Positions 40,107 to 49,560 of a stretch of 64,000 nucleotides of DNA are shown here, in pieces; the stretch's first letter is position 1, and every line of letters starts with the position of its first letter. The notes under the pieces are model-generated. The model was given only the letters and a program-made list of their open reading frames with translations. It did not search any database and was not told the DNA's origin. Location of the stretch: the NCBI GenBank assembly GCA_025144025.1, contig JALXWS010000001.1, forward strand, positions 186,001-250,000, read 5' to 3'. This stretch comes from Corynebacterium sp. p3-SID1241. GTDB lineage: Bacteria; Actinomycetota; Actinomycetes; Mycobacteriales; Mycobacteriaceae. The position numbers and the translations under genes were made by a program.

Positions 40107-43100
40107 TTACTTCTCTCCTTCTGTGTACACTGCTTGGGCAATGCCGAGGTTTTCGCCGCGGATGCTCCATTGGCCACGGCCGGGTGGTTGATGGCTGGGT
40201 TTTAAGCCAAAGATGGTGCCTTCGTCCCGGTCGGCGTCGAAAAGCAGCAACGCTGGCTGAAGATCACGCACGGCGGAGAAGAACTGGCCAAAGAGTGCTC
40301 GCCCGATGCCGCCGGATTTGCGGGCGATGACTAGATGCAGGCCGATGTCGCGGGCGTGAGGGAGCAGCTCCAGGAGAGGCGATAAGGCGATATCGCTCAA
40401 CAGATCAGCATCGTCAATGACCAGGTAAATATCTGGGCCCTCCCACCAATCCCGCGCGGCAAGCTGCGCTGGCGTAATGTCCGGACCTGGAAGACGGGAT
40501 TCCAGCGTGCGGACGGTATCTAGGATGGTCTCCTGGACGCTGGACTGTGTTGCGGCGTAGGCGGCCACCATGTCTTCGTCCAAGGTTCCCAAGTGGGCGC
40601 GGCGCTGATCGATGACCACTAGGCGCGCGTCTTTGCGCGCGAAGCCACTAATCCCGCGCATGATCTGCGCCAGGAAGGTGGATTTGCCACACCCCTGCGC
40701 GCCGATTGCCACGAGGTGCGGCTCGCGAGACGGATTCCACGTCAGCGTATCGAGGTCACGCCCACCAATGCCCCAGGCAATCTCTCCAGCGAGTACCTCT
40801 CCTTGGGCTGCAAGTGCGCCTGGGGTGAGCACTGCGGGCAGCATTTTCAAGCTCGGAACTGGGTCGGCCGCAGCATGGACGCGACAAATATGGGCGATGT
40901 CTTGGTTAGAAGTGCGGGCCAAGAGCATGTTCTCCCCTGCCGAAGTGAGCCCGCGCCCTGGCGCGCTGGGGAGCTTTTGCTGCAGCTTGCGGTCAATGAG
41001 CGAATCCAGGGCTTCGCCTAAGCGCAATTCGAGGCGGTTGGCAATGAGATCGCGGATAGCGGGGCGCATCGTGGTCCACCGCGAGGTGGCAATAACTACA
41101 TGCACATGGGCGGAGGCGCCATCCGCAACGATCTCGGTGACCTTCTCCGAAAGATCTTCAAACTCTGCGTTCGAGGTTCCTATATGGTGCCAACCATCAA
41201 TAACGAGGAAGGTTGCACGTTGTTCTGGGCGGCGGATAAACCCTGCTACCTCGTCCACGATGCGGCGCACCTTCTCGCCTTCCTCGCGCCCGGCTACACC
41301 CGATACGTGGGGCAAACGGTCCAAGGACGCTAACTGTCCGCCGCCAAGATCGATGACGTAGAAGCGCGCCTCCCGGGGACTATGCCGCAACGCCAGTGCG
41401 GAGACGATGGTGCGCAGCGCGCTCGATTTGCCGGACTGCGGGCCACCGCACAGGGCCATATGTCCGCCGTGCTGGGTGAAATCAATAATCAGTTCATCCT
41501 GGCGTTGGTAGTACGTCCTATCGATAATGCCGATGGGGGCGAGCAACTGGCCTTGGTCTGCTGCGGTCGAGGTCGCACCCGCGTCATGTGCGGCAGAAAG
41601 TCCCGGCAACGCGGATAGTTCAATGACCGGCGGTAGCGGCGGCAACCAGATGCGGTGGGCCGACTGCCCGCGCAACTGGGCTTCTTGTGCGGCGGCACGC
41701 ACGACCTCAGAAAGCACCGTAGTGGATTCATCGAGAACCACCTCCGAGCCGGCATCTTCTACCTCTTGCGCCCAGCCATGAAAGAGCTGCACGCGGCCAC
41801 TGGGCAAAGCACTGTGGCCGTCTAAGAAAACGCTGGCTAGCGCCCGGCGCGGCAAAGGGCCAGAAACATATGAGGCTTGGAAGCGGGTAAGTGCTTCGGC
41901 ATCGGACTTGAGGTAGCCCGCGCCGGGTTGGCCGGGCAAATGGTAAGCATCGGTCACGCCGAGCACCTGGCGGGATTCCGCCGAGGAGAAGGTTTTCAGG
42001 CCGATTCGGTAAGACAGGTGGGAATCCAGCCCCCGCAATCGGCCTTCCTCGAGCCTTTGGGAGGCTAAAAGCAGGTGCACGTGGAGACTGCGCCCCAAGC
42101 GGCCGACGGCAACGAAAAGTTCCGCAAAGTCTGGGTGCTGGCCCAAAAGCTCCGAGAACTCATCGACGACGATAACTAAGGCTGGCAGTGGCCCGTGCTC
42201 ATCCACTGCGGTGGCGGAGGCATTGTATTCGCCAACGTTGGCGAAATTCCCGGCGGTGCGCAGGAGCTCTTGCCGGCGGTTCATTTCACCGGAAATGGCA
42301 TCATACATGCGCTCTACCAGAGTAGATTCCTCCTCCAGGTTGGTAATCACCGCGGAGGTATGCGGCAGGCGATCACAGCCTAAGAAGGTCGCACCGCCTT
42401 TGAAATCCACCAATACGAGGTTGAGCTCGTCTGGGCTATGAGTGGCGGAAAGCGCGGTCACTAGGGTGCGCAGCAACTCAGATTTTCCGCTGCCCGTCGC
42501 ACCAATGCACAGGCCGTGCGGGCCCATGCCGCCGTGCGCGGATTCTTTTAGGTCAACCGTGACGGGCTGGCCTACCGTATCGATGCCAATGGGCACCATG
42601 AGGCGTGCCGATCCTTCTCGACCCTGCCACATTCCGCTAGCAGCCAGTTCTTCTACGTCGCGGTAGCCTAAAAGCCCCATGAGGTCGGTACCGCGGCGGC
42701 CGGCGGTGCTATCGGGGCGTCGGAAAGCGGCCATGCTACGCGCGAGCAACGTAGAGGAAGGCGCGCTCATGCCATCTGGGTCTCCGAGCACTTCTACGCC
42801 GGCTGCGGTAGCCACCTGCAGCTTTTGTCCTGCTACGAGGCACAGGCCTTCGTGCTCCGCGCGCACTCCCAGGGCAGAAGACGGCGCGCCGCCAACCTCG
42901 ATGATGGTGGTGTAGGAATCATCGTGAAAGAAATCCTCAGTACCGGTGGTCAATACGCCATCGGCCACGAGGATGCGAAAGCGCGCCTTTTCCGGCTCGC
43001 GGGCATGCGGTAGCCACTTCAGCCACTCCCACTGGCCGCCGGTGGCTTCGATGCCGCAGGTCTCTGGACCATGGGCTAAGGCTAACTGCAGCACCATCGC

Positions 43101-43829
43101 GCGCACCATATCGCGCGCGGGGTCCTCAGACTCGCTGTTGCGCGCGCATGCGCTTCCGGAAACTGACAGGAAGCGAAACGCCTGTAGTTGAATGACTACT
43201 GGCATATCGGGCACGGTGCCTACCGCCTTGATGGTCTGGCGCATGCTTACCGCACACACTGGATCCAGATCCTCAGTCGCGCCAGAATCCGGCACGTTGA
43301 TGGGCGTGCACAAGGTGGTGGGACCAGTTCCCACGCGAACTTCGAGGGCATCCGGATCATCGGGTCCACGCTCCCACATGCGACGCGAGCCCACCATCAC
43401 GCTCAACTCCCCCGGTGCGGGGTGGCGATAGGTCTCATGCGCGCGCTGCGCGGCCGCATTCCGCAGCGCCTTTTCCCGCAGAGCTTTGATGTGGCGCAGG
43501 TAGGTGCGCCGAGTCTCATCCGGATCTTGTCCGCCGTTATTGGACCCAAACATCATGGCCATGCTCGCTAGCATCATCAGCGGAAACATCAAGGCCATAG
43601 GGCTAATCTGGCGCGAGCTTCCCGCACCCAGCACCATAAGGGCTACCATGCCGAGCATCGCCGCAATCATCACCACCGGAAGAAGCAACCGTACCAGCGG
43701 CACCGGTTGCGGGCGCACCGCCTCTGGAACCTCCTCGGCCTCTATGCTGCCGGTGGGCAGCGGTGGTGCTGTATCCCGCAACGGCATGGTCAACGGCTCG
43801 ATCACGCGGGTCTCCCCGATCCCAAGCAT
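40107..43829 (-). CDS. eccC: ESX-4 FtsK/SpoIIIE-type ATPase EccC
   Basis: A 1240-residue motor of the secretion apparatus. Two N-terminal membrane helices (about 47-92, LLLPVVMIAAMLGMVALMVLG and on) precede three ATPase domains with P-loops GATGSGKSELL (near 445), CGGPQSGKSSAL (near 795) and GAQGCGKSTF (near 1047). The first domain also has VIVVDEFSELL. A single fused polypeptide as in ESX-4 loci, unlike the split EccCa/Cb of ESX-1. Divergent from eccD. Recognises the C-terminal signals of EsxU/EsxT-type substrates. Confidence 0.96.
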   Translation of the reverse strand: MLGIGETRVIEPLTMPLRDTAPPLPTGSIEAEEVPEAVRPQPVPLVRLLLPVVMIAAMLGMVALMVLGAGSSRQISPMALMFPLMMLASMAMMFGSNNGGQDPDETRRTYLRHIKALREKALRNAAAQRAHETYRHPAPGELSVMVGSRRMWERGPDDPDALEVRVGTGPTTLCTPINVPDSGATEDLDPVCAVSMRQTIKAVGTVPDMPVVIQLQAFRFLSVSGSACARNSESEDPARDMVRAMVLQLALAHGPETCGIEATGGQWEWLKWLPHAREPEKARFRILVADGVLTTGTEDFFHDDSYTTIIEVGGAPSSALGVRAEHEGLCLVAGQKLQVATAAGVEVLGDPDGMSAPSSTLLARSMAAFRRPDSTAGRRGTDLMGLLGYRDVEELAASGMWQGREGSARLMVPIGIDTVGQPVTVDLKESAHGGMGPHGLCIGATGSGKSELLRTLVTALSATHSPDELNLVLVDFKGGATFLGCDRLPHTSAVITNLEEESTLVERMYDAISGEMNRRQELLRTAGNFANVGEYNASATAVDEHGPLPALVIVVDEFSELLGQHPDFAELFVAVGRLGRSLHVHLLLASQRLEEGRLRGLDSHLSYRIGLKTFSSAESRQVLGVTDAYHLPGQPGAGYLKSDAEALTRFQASYVSGPLPRRALASVFLDGHSALPSGRVQLFHGWAQEVEDAGSEVVLDESTTVLSEVVRAAAQEAQLRGQSAHRIWLPPLPPVIELSALPGLSAAHDAGATSTAADQGQLLAPIGIIDRTYYQRQDELIIDFTQHGGHMALCGGPQSGKSSALRTIVSALALRHSPREARFYVIDLGGGQLASLDRLPHVSGVAGREEGEKVRRIVDEVAGFIRRPEQRATFLVIDGWHHIGTSNAEFEDLSEKVTEIVADGASAHVHVVIATSRWTTMRPAIRDLIANRLELRLGEALDSLIDRKLQQKLPSAPGRGLTSAGENMLLARTSNQDIAHICRVHAAADPVPSLKMLPAVLTPGALAAQGEVLAGEIAWGIGGRDLDTLTWNPSREPHLVAIGAQGCGKSTFLAQIMRGISGFARKDARLVVIDQRRAHLGTLDEDMVAAYAATQSSVQETILDTVRTLESRLPGPDITPAQLAARDWWEGPDIYLVIDDADLLSDIALSPLLELLPHARDIGLHLVIARKSGGIGRALFGQFFSAVRDLQPALLLFDADRDEGTIFGLKPSHQPPGRGQWSIRGENLGIAQAVYTEGEK

Positions 43830-43981
43830 GCCTTAATACCTCCCCCGAGCCACGCGCCAAACGCCCTTGGCCCCCTGCCAAGATTCCCCGCGCTGCGGTG
43901 GACACGTCGCCTCTAGTAAGCCACAATATGTGGCATTGGGCAAGGGGGACGCCCACAATCCATTCAAAGTTTGGGGGAATC
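43830..43981. promoter_or_regulatory. eccC-eccD divergent control region with two inverted repeats
   Basis: GCCACAATATGTGGC at 43920-43934 is a perfect 6-3-6 inverted repeat, typical of a dimeric repressor site. CTTGGC-CCCCT-GCCAAG at 43866-43882 is a second perfect repeat nearer eccC. Both starts have G-rich sites: GGGGGAGG before eccC and GGGGGAAT before eccD. Confidence 0.5.
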
Positions 43982-45409
43982 ATGACTACTTCTACGGCGC
44001 ACCACCTGCGCCTTACCATCCGCATACACGCCGGCACTTTCCACAAAGAAGCAGACGTGGCGCTGCCGCTAAGTTCTAGCGTGGGCGAGCTTTTGGCCGA
44101 AATCACGGACTTGGTGGACGCTCCCACCATTTCCGAGCCTTGGCGTGCCAGCACTGTTTCTGGCCGCGCCATCGATCTCACCGCACCGCTGGCCGCCACT
44201 CCGCTCACGGAAGGCGCAATTCTTGTCCTGAGCCCGCGTGAGCGCCGACCCGCGCCCGTAATCCGGGATGCCGCAGAATCCCTCGCCGCCGCGGCCGAAG
44301 AGGATTCTACTGCCGCTCTTCCCACCGTCTGGGCATGGGCGGGGCTGCTTGCTGCTTTCATCTTGGCCCGGGCTTCAGCCCCGCCTATAGCAGCCTGGGC
44401 GGCTTTGTCCGTCGGTGCCTTCTTGCTAGCGCTGTGGACTCGGGCGCTTTCGCTAGTACACCTCACCTTGGCGGCCGGCATGGTGTGCGGTTGGGTGGCA
44501 ATTTCGCCCGCGCTTGGCGACGTCCCCTTCGCCGCCCTAACTGCCAGCTCCACCCTCCTCCTTGTTCAGCTTGCCTGCCACGCCACCAGGTTGAGTACGG
44601 TGCGCACCACCGCAGCAGCGCTCACCGTAGCGGCGCTTTTATTGGTTGCAACCCTCGGCTATCTGCTGCCGGGTCTCGGTACGGGGCTGCACATCAGTCA
44701 TGGTACGGCGGCCGCCGCGTGCACCATCATCGCAGGCATCATTCTGTTGGCCACAGCGCCAGCGGCAAGCATCGCCACTGCCGGTCTCAAGGTCCCGCAA
44801 TTGCCCACCGCCGGCCAAGATCTCGCGGTATCTGATGCCCTACAACCAGATGTGGATACCCGCGCGCAGCGGGCCGGGCGCGCCTACGAGGGAATATGCT
44901 GTGGCCTTGCGCTCTGCCTCATTCCGGCTCTTTTCGCCCTCTCGCTTACGGGTAGTGGCGCGGCTCTTTCGCCGACCAGCGGTGCCCCTGATTCTCTCGC
45001 CGAATACATTGCGGTGCTCTTTGGTACCCAGCACACCGGCCTAGGATTCGTCCAAGCGCTGTGCGTTACCGTCGCGGGGGCCGTGGTGATGCACGCCGCT
45101 CGACACGGTCGTGCGCTGGCTAGTTGGGCGCTGATGCTGCTTGCCATCGCCTCGTGCCTTGCAACCTGCTTGTGCGCTACCCACGCCGTGGCGGATTCGG
45201 GGCTTGTGGCTTCTTGGGCACCGGCTCTCGTCTCCGGCCTGGTCTTGGCAGCGATGACAAGTGCCCCGCTGTGGGCGCCCAAGGTTGCTGAATTGGAGCC
45301 CACGACTATTGCTTGGTTTGAACGCATCGAATCGCTAGCCATTGCCGCTAGTCTTCCCTTGGGCTTGCACCTTGCGGGTATCTTCGTGCTTATTAGGGGG
45401 TTGGGATGA
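43982..45409 (+). CDS. eccD: ESX-4 membrane channel protein EccD
   Basis: A 475-residue protein. The N-terminal ubiquitin-like domain (about 1-95: RLTIRIHAGTFHKEADVALP) is followed by about eleven membrane segments from residue 118 (VWAWAGLLAAFILARASAP) to the end (LPLGLHLAGIFVLIRGLG). Start ATG 43982 follows GGGGGAATC; the longer open frame from 43763 is noncoding. The stop overlaps mycP by four bases. EccD forms the membrane pore ring with EccB and EccC. Confidence 0.95.
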   Translation: MTTSTAHHLRLTIRIHAGTFHKEADVALPLSSSVGELLAEITDLVDAPTISEPWRASTVSGRAIDLTAPLAATPLTEGAILVLSPRERRPAPVIRDAAESLAAAAEEDSTAALPTVWAWAGLLAAFILARASAPPIAAWAALSVGAFLLALWTRALSLVHLTLAAGMVCGWVAISPALGDVPFAALTASSTLLLVQLACHATRLSTVRTTAAALTVAALLLVATLGYLLPGLGTGLHISHGTAAAACTIIAGIILLATAPAASIATAGLKVPQLPTAGQDLAVSDALQPDVDTRAQRAGRAYEGICCGLALCLIPALFALSLTGSGAALSPTSGAPDSLAEYIAVLFGTQHTGLGFVQALCVTVAGAVVMHAARHGRALASWALMLLAIASCLATCLCATHAVADSGLVASWAPALVSGLVLAAMTSAPLWAPKVAELEPTTIAWFERIESLAIAASLPLGLHLAGIFVLIRGLG

Positions 45410-46611
45410 TACGCTGCCGATTTCCTGCCGTTCACGTAGGCCGAAGTCGTACTCTCTCCGTTTACGCGGCCGCCGCGATGCTGCCTGGTGTCGTGCTGGC
45501 GGCTGTAGCTACTTCCGCACCGAACGCTGCTGCCCGCGAACCGGATCACGAGTGCGCGACCGCGCATGCCTCACCGCTATCGCCTCAGCCCAACGAAGAT
45601 CAGCGCGATTACCGGGCTCGCCTCCATTCCTTTGCCACTGGTGAAGGCGTAAAGGTAGCCGTGATCGATACGGGTGTGGAGCCCCACGACCAACTGCGGA
45701 ATCTTAGCGGCGGCGCAGACCTCGTCGCCCCAGAGGATCCCGAACCACACCGCGATTGCGACTTGCACGGAACCGTAGTGGCCGGTGTCATTGCGGGCCA
45801 CGATATAGGAATCGCCCCGCGGGCAGAGATCTATGCCGTGCGCCAGACCAGCGCGCATTACCGCAAAGAGAAAGAAGAAAGCACCACTGGTTCGCTGGAT
45901 ACCTTGGCCCAGGCGATTGATGACGCCGCCGATGCCGGCGCCCGCATTATCAATGTCTCTGTGGTTTCCTGCGTCCCACCGGATGTGGCCGCGCAGGTGG
46001 ATACCTCTCGGTTGGACGGTGCCTTAGCGCACGCGGAGAACTCCGGAGCGCTGGTCATTGCTGCTTCTGGCAATGCCTCTTCTGGCGGATGTGAAATGGG
46101 TGACCGCGTCTTTCCAGCGGATTCGCCTACGGTGCTTTCGGTGAGTGCCCAAGCGGATTCTCATGAACTCGCTGACTACTCTCTGAATTCGGCCGAAGGT
46201 CCCCAGCTTGCCGCGCAAGGATTTGTGCCACTTGCTCTAAACCCCGCAGGAGGCTGGGCCGATGGCAAGGAGGGCGCTGATGGCACTGCACAGTTCCATG
46301 GCACGTCCTTTGCCGCGCCGGTGGTCAGCGGCACGGCTGCATTGCTGGCGCAGCGCTTTCCCAACGATAGCCCGGCTGCGCTCCGCGACCGATTGAAAGA
46401 CGCCGCGCAGCCGGGGCACGGATTCATCGACCCGCTTACGGTGCTCACCCATGTGGAATCAGCTTCGGGCATTGACACCAGGGCGATGGCCATCGAACCC
46501 GCCGAAGAAAACGCATCGTGTGCACCCCAACGCAGTTCCTGGGTGCTGGGCGGCTTGGTACTCTCACTAGCTGCATGGGCAGCCTGGCGAGGGATGCGGC
46601 CTAAGAGCTGA
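45406..46611 (+). CDS. mycP: Mycosin subtilase MycP of ESX-4
   Basis: A 401-residue membrane-anchored subtilisin-like protease. Signal sequence to about residue 44 (ending APNAAA); catalytic triad Asp88 in VIDTGVE, His121 in DLHGTVVAG, Ser301 in GTSFAAPVVSG; oxyanion Asn in ASGNASSGG; C-terminal helix VLGGLVLSLAAWAAW and a basic tail. All catalytic residues are intact. Coupled to eccD by ATGA; converges with eccB, overlapping 11 bases. Confidence 0.96.
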   Translation: MIRCRFPAVHVGRSRTLSVYAAAAMLPGVVLAAVATSAPNAAAREPDHECATAHASPLSPQPNEDQRDYRARLHSFATGEGVKVAVIDTGVEPHDQLRNLSGGADLVAPEDPEPHRDCDLHGTVVAGVIAGHDIGIAPRAEIYAVRQTSAHYRKEKEESTTGSLDTLAQAIDDAADAGARIINVSVVSCVPPDVAAQVDTSRLDGALAHAENSGALVIAASGNASSGGCEMGDRVFPADSPTVLSVSAQADSHELADYSLNSAEGPQLAAQGFVPLALNPAGGWADGKEGADGTAQFHGTSFAAPVVSGTAALLAQRFPNDSPAALRDRLKDAAQPGHGFIDPLTVLTHVESASGIDTRAMAIEPAEENASCAPQRSSWVLGGLVLSLAAWAAWRGMRPKS

Positions 46612-47887
46612 CCTGCAAGGCTTGGTCACGACTCAGCGCCGAACCTTCCGGCAACAGCCGCAGGATCTCCCACGGTACTCGCGCGCCCACGCCTGTACCC
46701 AGGGCTTCCAAGGTCTCTTTATCCTTGACCTCGTGCCGCTGGCCCGTGGGCGAGACCACGTGATAACCATGGCCGCTGTCCGCACCTACTCCACCAGCAT
46801 TGAGCCCACCGAAGCGATGTGCCACCGCCTTGCCAGCCAAGGCAACGGTACCTGCTTGGGCGGGTACCACTACCCCGCCGCCCTCGTTGCCCGCGCACAT
46901 CCAGCCGTCGTCTGGGTTTAAGAAACGGAACGACGCGGAGGGAAGGTTGAGGTTTAAGGGGGCGTCGGCAAGCGCGGCTACCTCCTGCGGCGAAGCTGCC
47001 GATTCCTTGGCCCCTAGGCCCGTAAGCATCTCCGCTTGGGTGGGCGTGAGCTCTGCTACGCCCTTGGCTGTGCGCGCCCATAAGCCTTGGCCGGTGTCGA
47101 TAACCTCGGGCGGATCGGCCGAAAAGTTCAGCGGTGGCAGCTCCTCAAAAGCATTGAGCAGCTCGGGAGGCACGGGCCAGGTGTGGGTGCTGTCTTCCAC
47201 GCCGATGGCGCGCCGCACCACGCGCCCCTCAGTGCTGGAGGGATCTGGCAACGCTACGCGACCTTCCTGAGTGATAAGCCACTGCGTGCCTTCAGAGTCT
47301 ACTAATGCGGCTCGCTTTTGGCCCAAGCCTTCCTGCTCAGGCTCGGCTAGGACAATGACCTCCTGCGAAGCGACCTGCTGGCCGCCAATACTGGTCGGGC
47401 TCTCCGCGGCGGGAGCCTCATCTTTGCCGGCCAAACAAGCTGTCCACTGCTGTTGTGGGGACTCGCCTTCGGCCGCAAGATACCCCGGCGCATCCGCGAT
47501 GCCCACCGGCGAGCCCAATAAGGCTTCCTGCAGGTGCTCATCTCCGATGGTCTGCGCCTCCGCTGCCTGCCCGGCGATAATGCGTGCAGACGCCAGGTTG
47601 AATACTGGGTGGTAGGTGTCGTGGACATCCACAAAGAGCTGCCCTTGCTGCGAGCGAACGATCGGCGCATCGCCTGGCTGCGGACTTGGTTGCAACCATG
47701 CCAACATACCGGACCCTACCGCCAGGAAGGCGACGCCGACCCCACCGAAAAGTAGAGCTTTCCGGCGCCTAGCCAAAGGATCATGAATCATGCGGATATC
47801 GCCCAGCACAAGCCCATGCTCGACGCGGCGACGCAAGAATTTATGGCCCGATACCTGGGCCTTGGTAGTAGGCAGCGGACGTGCCAT
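46601..47887 (-). CDS. eccB: ESX-4 core component EccB
   Basis: A 428-residue EccB: short cytoplasmic N-terminus (MARPLPTTKAQVSGHKFLRR), one membrane helix at about 47-65 (LLFGGVGVAFLAVGSGMLAW), and a large external repeat domain with the family's LPVGIADAPGYL-like core. MARPLPTTKAQVSGHKFLRR is close to the universal EccB start. GGGGGAAAATC precedes the ATG. Separate promoter from eccC/eccD. No eccE is present, as in other ESX-4 loci. Confidence 0.95.
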   Translation of the reverse strand: MARPLPTTKAQVSGHKFLRRRVEHGLVLGDIRMIHDPLARRRKALLFGGVGVAFLAVGSGMLAWLQPSPQPGDAPIVRSQQGQLFVDVHDTYHPVFNLASARIIAGQAAEAQTIGDEHLQEALLGSPVGIADAPGYLAAEGESPQQQWTACLAGKDEAPAAESPTSIGGQQVASQEVIVLAEPEQEGLGQKRAALVDSEGTQWLITQEGRVALPDPSSTEGRVVRRAIGVEDSTHTWPVPPELLNAFEELPPLNFSADPPEVIDTGQGLWARTAKGVAELTPTQAEMLTGLGAKESAASPQEVAALADAPLNLNLPSASFRFLNPDDGWMCAGNEGGGVVVPAQAGTVALAGKAVAHRFGGLNAGGVGADSGHGYHVVSPTGQRHEVKDKETLEALGTGVGARVPWEILRLLPEGSALSRDQALQVSS

Positions 47888-47961
47888 GATTTTCCCCCGA
47901 AAAGTCTGTGTACACCCAGCACACAGGCTAACCCAGGTGGCAGCCCACCGCCACTTGGGCG

Positions 47962-48855
47962 CTAATCGGCGCTGCGCCTTTCGCGGGTCACTTCTGCGCG
48001 CGCCGCCAGCTGGTCCGCCGCCGGGTAATCAACGGCAACTAGCGAAAGCCCCTTTGCCGGGGCCACAGGAATGCTCGAGGAACGCTTCGTCTCTTGGAGC
48101 AGCGACGCGGCGAAGTCAGCACCGCGGCGCCCCTCCCCCACACGCAGGCAGCACCCTACCAAGGAGCGCACCATCGACCAGCAAAAAGCATCGGCGCTCA
48201 CGCGGGCTTCAAAAAGCTCTGGTTCTTCTGGAGTTGAAACATCTCGCCAGGAAAAATCCTGCAATTCACGGATGGTCGTGGCATTCGGCTTGGCTTTGCA
48301 AAAGGCCGCAAAGTCATGCAGGCCCACCAGCGCGGTGGCGGCTTCCTGCATGGCATCGATATCCACTGGCTTAATCCACTCGGCCGTATCCCGCGCACGG
48401 GTCGGCAGCGCGCCGCGCAGGTTGGTGGTAATCCGGTACACGTAGTGCCGCCGCAGCGCCGAAAAACGCGCATCGAAGCCTGCAGGTGCAAACTCGCAGC
48501 CATGCACCCGCACGTCCTCTGGCAAGAGCTTTGCTAACCGACGCACCAGCTTTCCTGGGTCCCCCGCCACCGAGCGCTGATCCAGCATCTCTGTAGGAAC
48601 GTCCACGTGCGCCACCTGGCCACGAGCGTGAACACCGGCATCCGTCCGGCCAGCGACCGTAAGCGGGACCTCTGTGCGAGCAATCATCGCCAGCTTTTCT
48701 TCCAGCACGCCCTGCACGGTACGAAGACCGCCCTTCTGCTTGGCCCAACCGTGGAAATCCGTGCCGTCATAGGCCAAGTCCAAGCGCAGGCGAACGAATC
48801 CGTCCGCCGGCCCCTCTGGGGTGGTAGATGCTGCAACAGTCATGGTGGGCTTCAT
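47962..48855 (-). CDS. truA: tRNA pseudouridine synthase TruA
   Basis: A 297-residue enzyme modifying U38-40 of t[22 protein letters not shown] at the start, catalytic Asp in [18 protein letters not shown], and [19 protein letters not shown]. The frame opens at 48948; ATG 48855 ([10 protein letters not shown]) or 48843 (MTVAAS) are both possible. Lies after rplQ as in related genomes but beyond a terminator. Confidence 0.95.
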   Translation of the reverse strand: MKPTMTVAASTTPEGPADGFVRLRLDLAYDGTDFHGWAKQKGGLRTVQGVLEEKLAMIARTEVPLTVAGRTDAGVHARGQVAHVDVPTEMLDQRSVAGDPGKLVRRLAKLLPEDVRVHGCEFAPAGFDARFSALRRHYVYRITTNLRGALPTRARDTAEWIKPVDIDAMQEAATALVGLHDFAAFCKAKPNATTIRELQDFSWRDVSTPEEPELFEARVSADAFCWSMVRSLVGCCLRVGEGRRGADFAASLLQETKRSSSIPVAPAKGLSLVAVDYPAADQLAARAEVTRERRSAD

Positions 48856-48927
48856 GCTACCGGAGTGTTTTCTGCTCGCCGACGCTAGGTCTGGCGCTGG
48901 AGGCAAGGCCCGCCAAGCGTAAACATG

Positions 48928-48967
48928 AAAAAGCCGCCGCCCTCCCACGGACGGGAAAGACGGCGGC
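48928..48967 (-). terminator. Terminator of the rpsM-rpsK-rpsD-rpoA-rplQ operon
   Basis: Minus strand GCCGCCG pairs with CGGCGGC (inner TTCCC/GGGA pairs extend it), followed by TTTTTC. It starts 24 bases past the rplQ stop. Confidence 0.87.
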
Positions 48968-48990
48968 GAGGCGCTAGGGCCGAAGGGAAA

Positions 48991-49488
48991 TTACTTCTCC
49001 TCGGACTCCTCAGCTGCGGTCTCCTCGGCAGATGCCTCGGTCTCAGCAGCCTCCTCTGCCTTAGCTTCCTCAGCCTCAGCGGCCTTGGAAGCGGCAGCGC
49101 GGGTAGCGCGGTTAGCCTCGGAGGTCACAGTCTCTTCGAGAACGAGGGAGATCTGGGACATCGGGGCGTTGTCACCGGTGCGGTTGTCCAGCTTGATGGT
49201 GCGGGTGTAGCCACCCTCACGGTTCTCAAACTTCGGTGCAACATCGTCGAACAGGTAAGAAACAACATCCTTGCGCGGGATGAGCTTCAACACTGCGCGG
49301 CGGTCAGCAACGGTGCCGGACTTAGCCTTGGTGATGATCTTTTCGATGTACGGGCGAAGAACCTTCGCCTTGGCATCGGTGGTCTTGATAGCGCCGTGCT
49401 CGATCAGGCTGGCTGCCAGGTTGCTCAGCATGTGAGCCTGCTGCTTGGCGGAGCCGCCGAGACGGGCACCCTTCTTAGGGGTTGGCAT
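48991..49488 (-). CDS. rplQ: 50S ribosomal protein L17
   Basis: A 165-residue L17: [20 protein letters not shown], then [24 protein letters not shown] sequence and [15 protein letters not shown]-terminal Ala/Glu-rich acidic tail of about 45 residues ([19 protein letters not shown]) follows the conserved core. ATG 49488 chosen by homology over the frame opening at 49530. Confidence 0.96.
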   Translation of the reverse strand: MPTPKKGARLGGSAKQQAHMLSNLAASLIEHGAIKTTDAKAKVLRPYIEKIITKAKSGTVADRRAVLKLIPRKDVVSYLFDDVAPKFENREGGYTRTIKLDNRTGDNAPMSQISLVLEETVTSEANRATRAAASKAAEAEEAKAEEAAETEASAEETAAEESEEK

Positions 49489-49560
49489 TGTGTACTCCTC
49501 GTATGCGGTAAAAAGTTGAGCGCGCGGCAATAAAAATATTGCCGCAAGTCAGGGGGTTCT

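Noticed and set aside
47932..47959. Inverted repeat CCCAGGTGGC/GCCACTTGGG between truA and eccB
   Set aside because: One mismatch, no U-run, and it overlaps the eccB promoter area; left uncalled.
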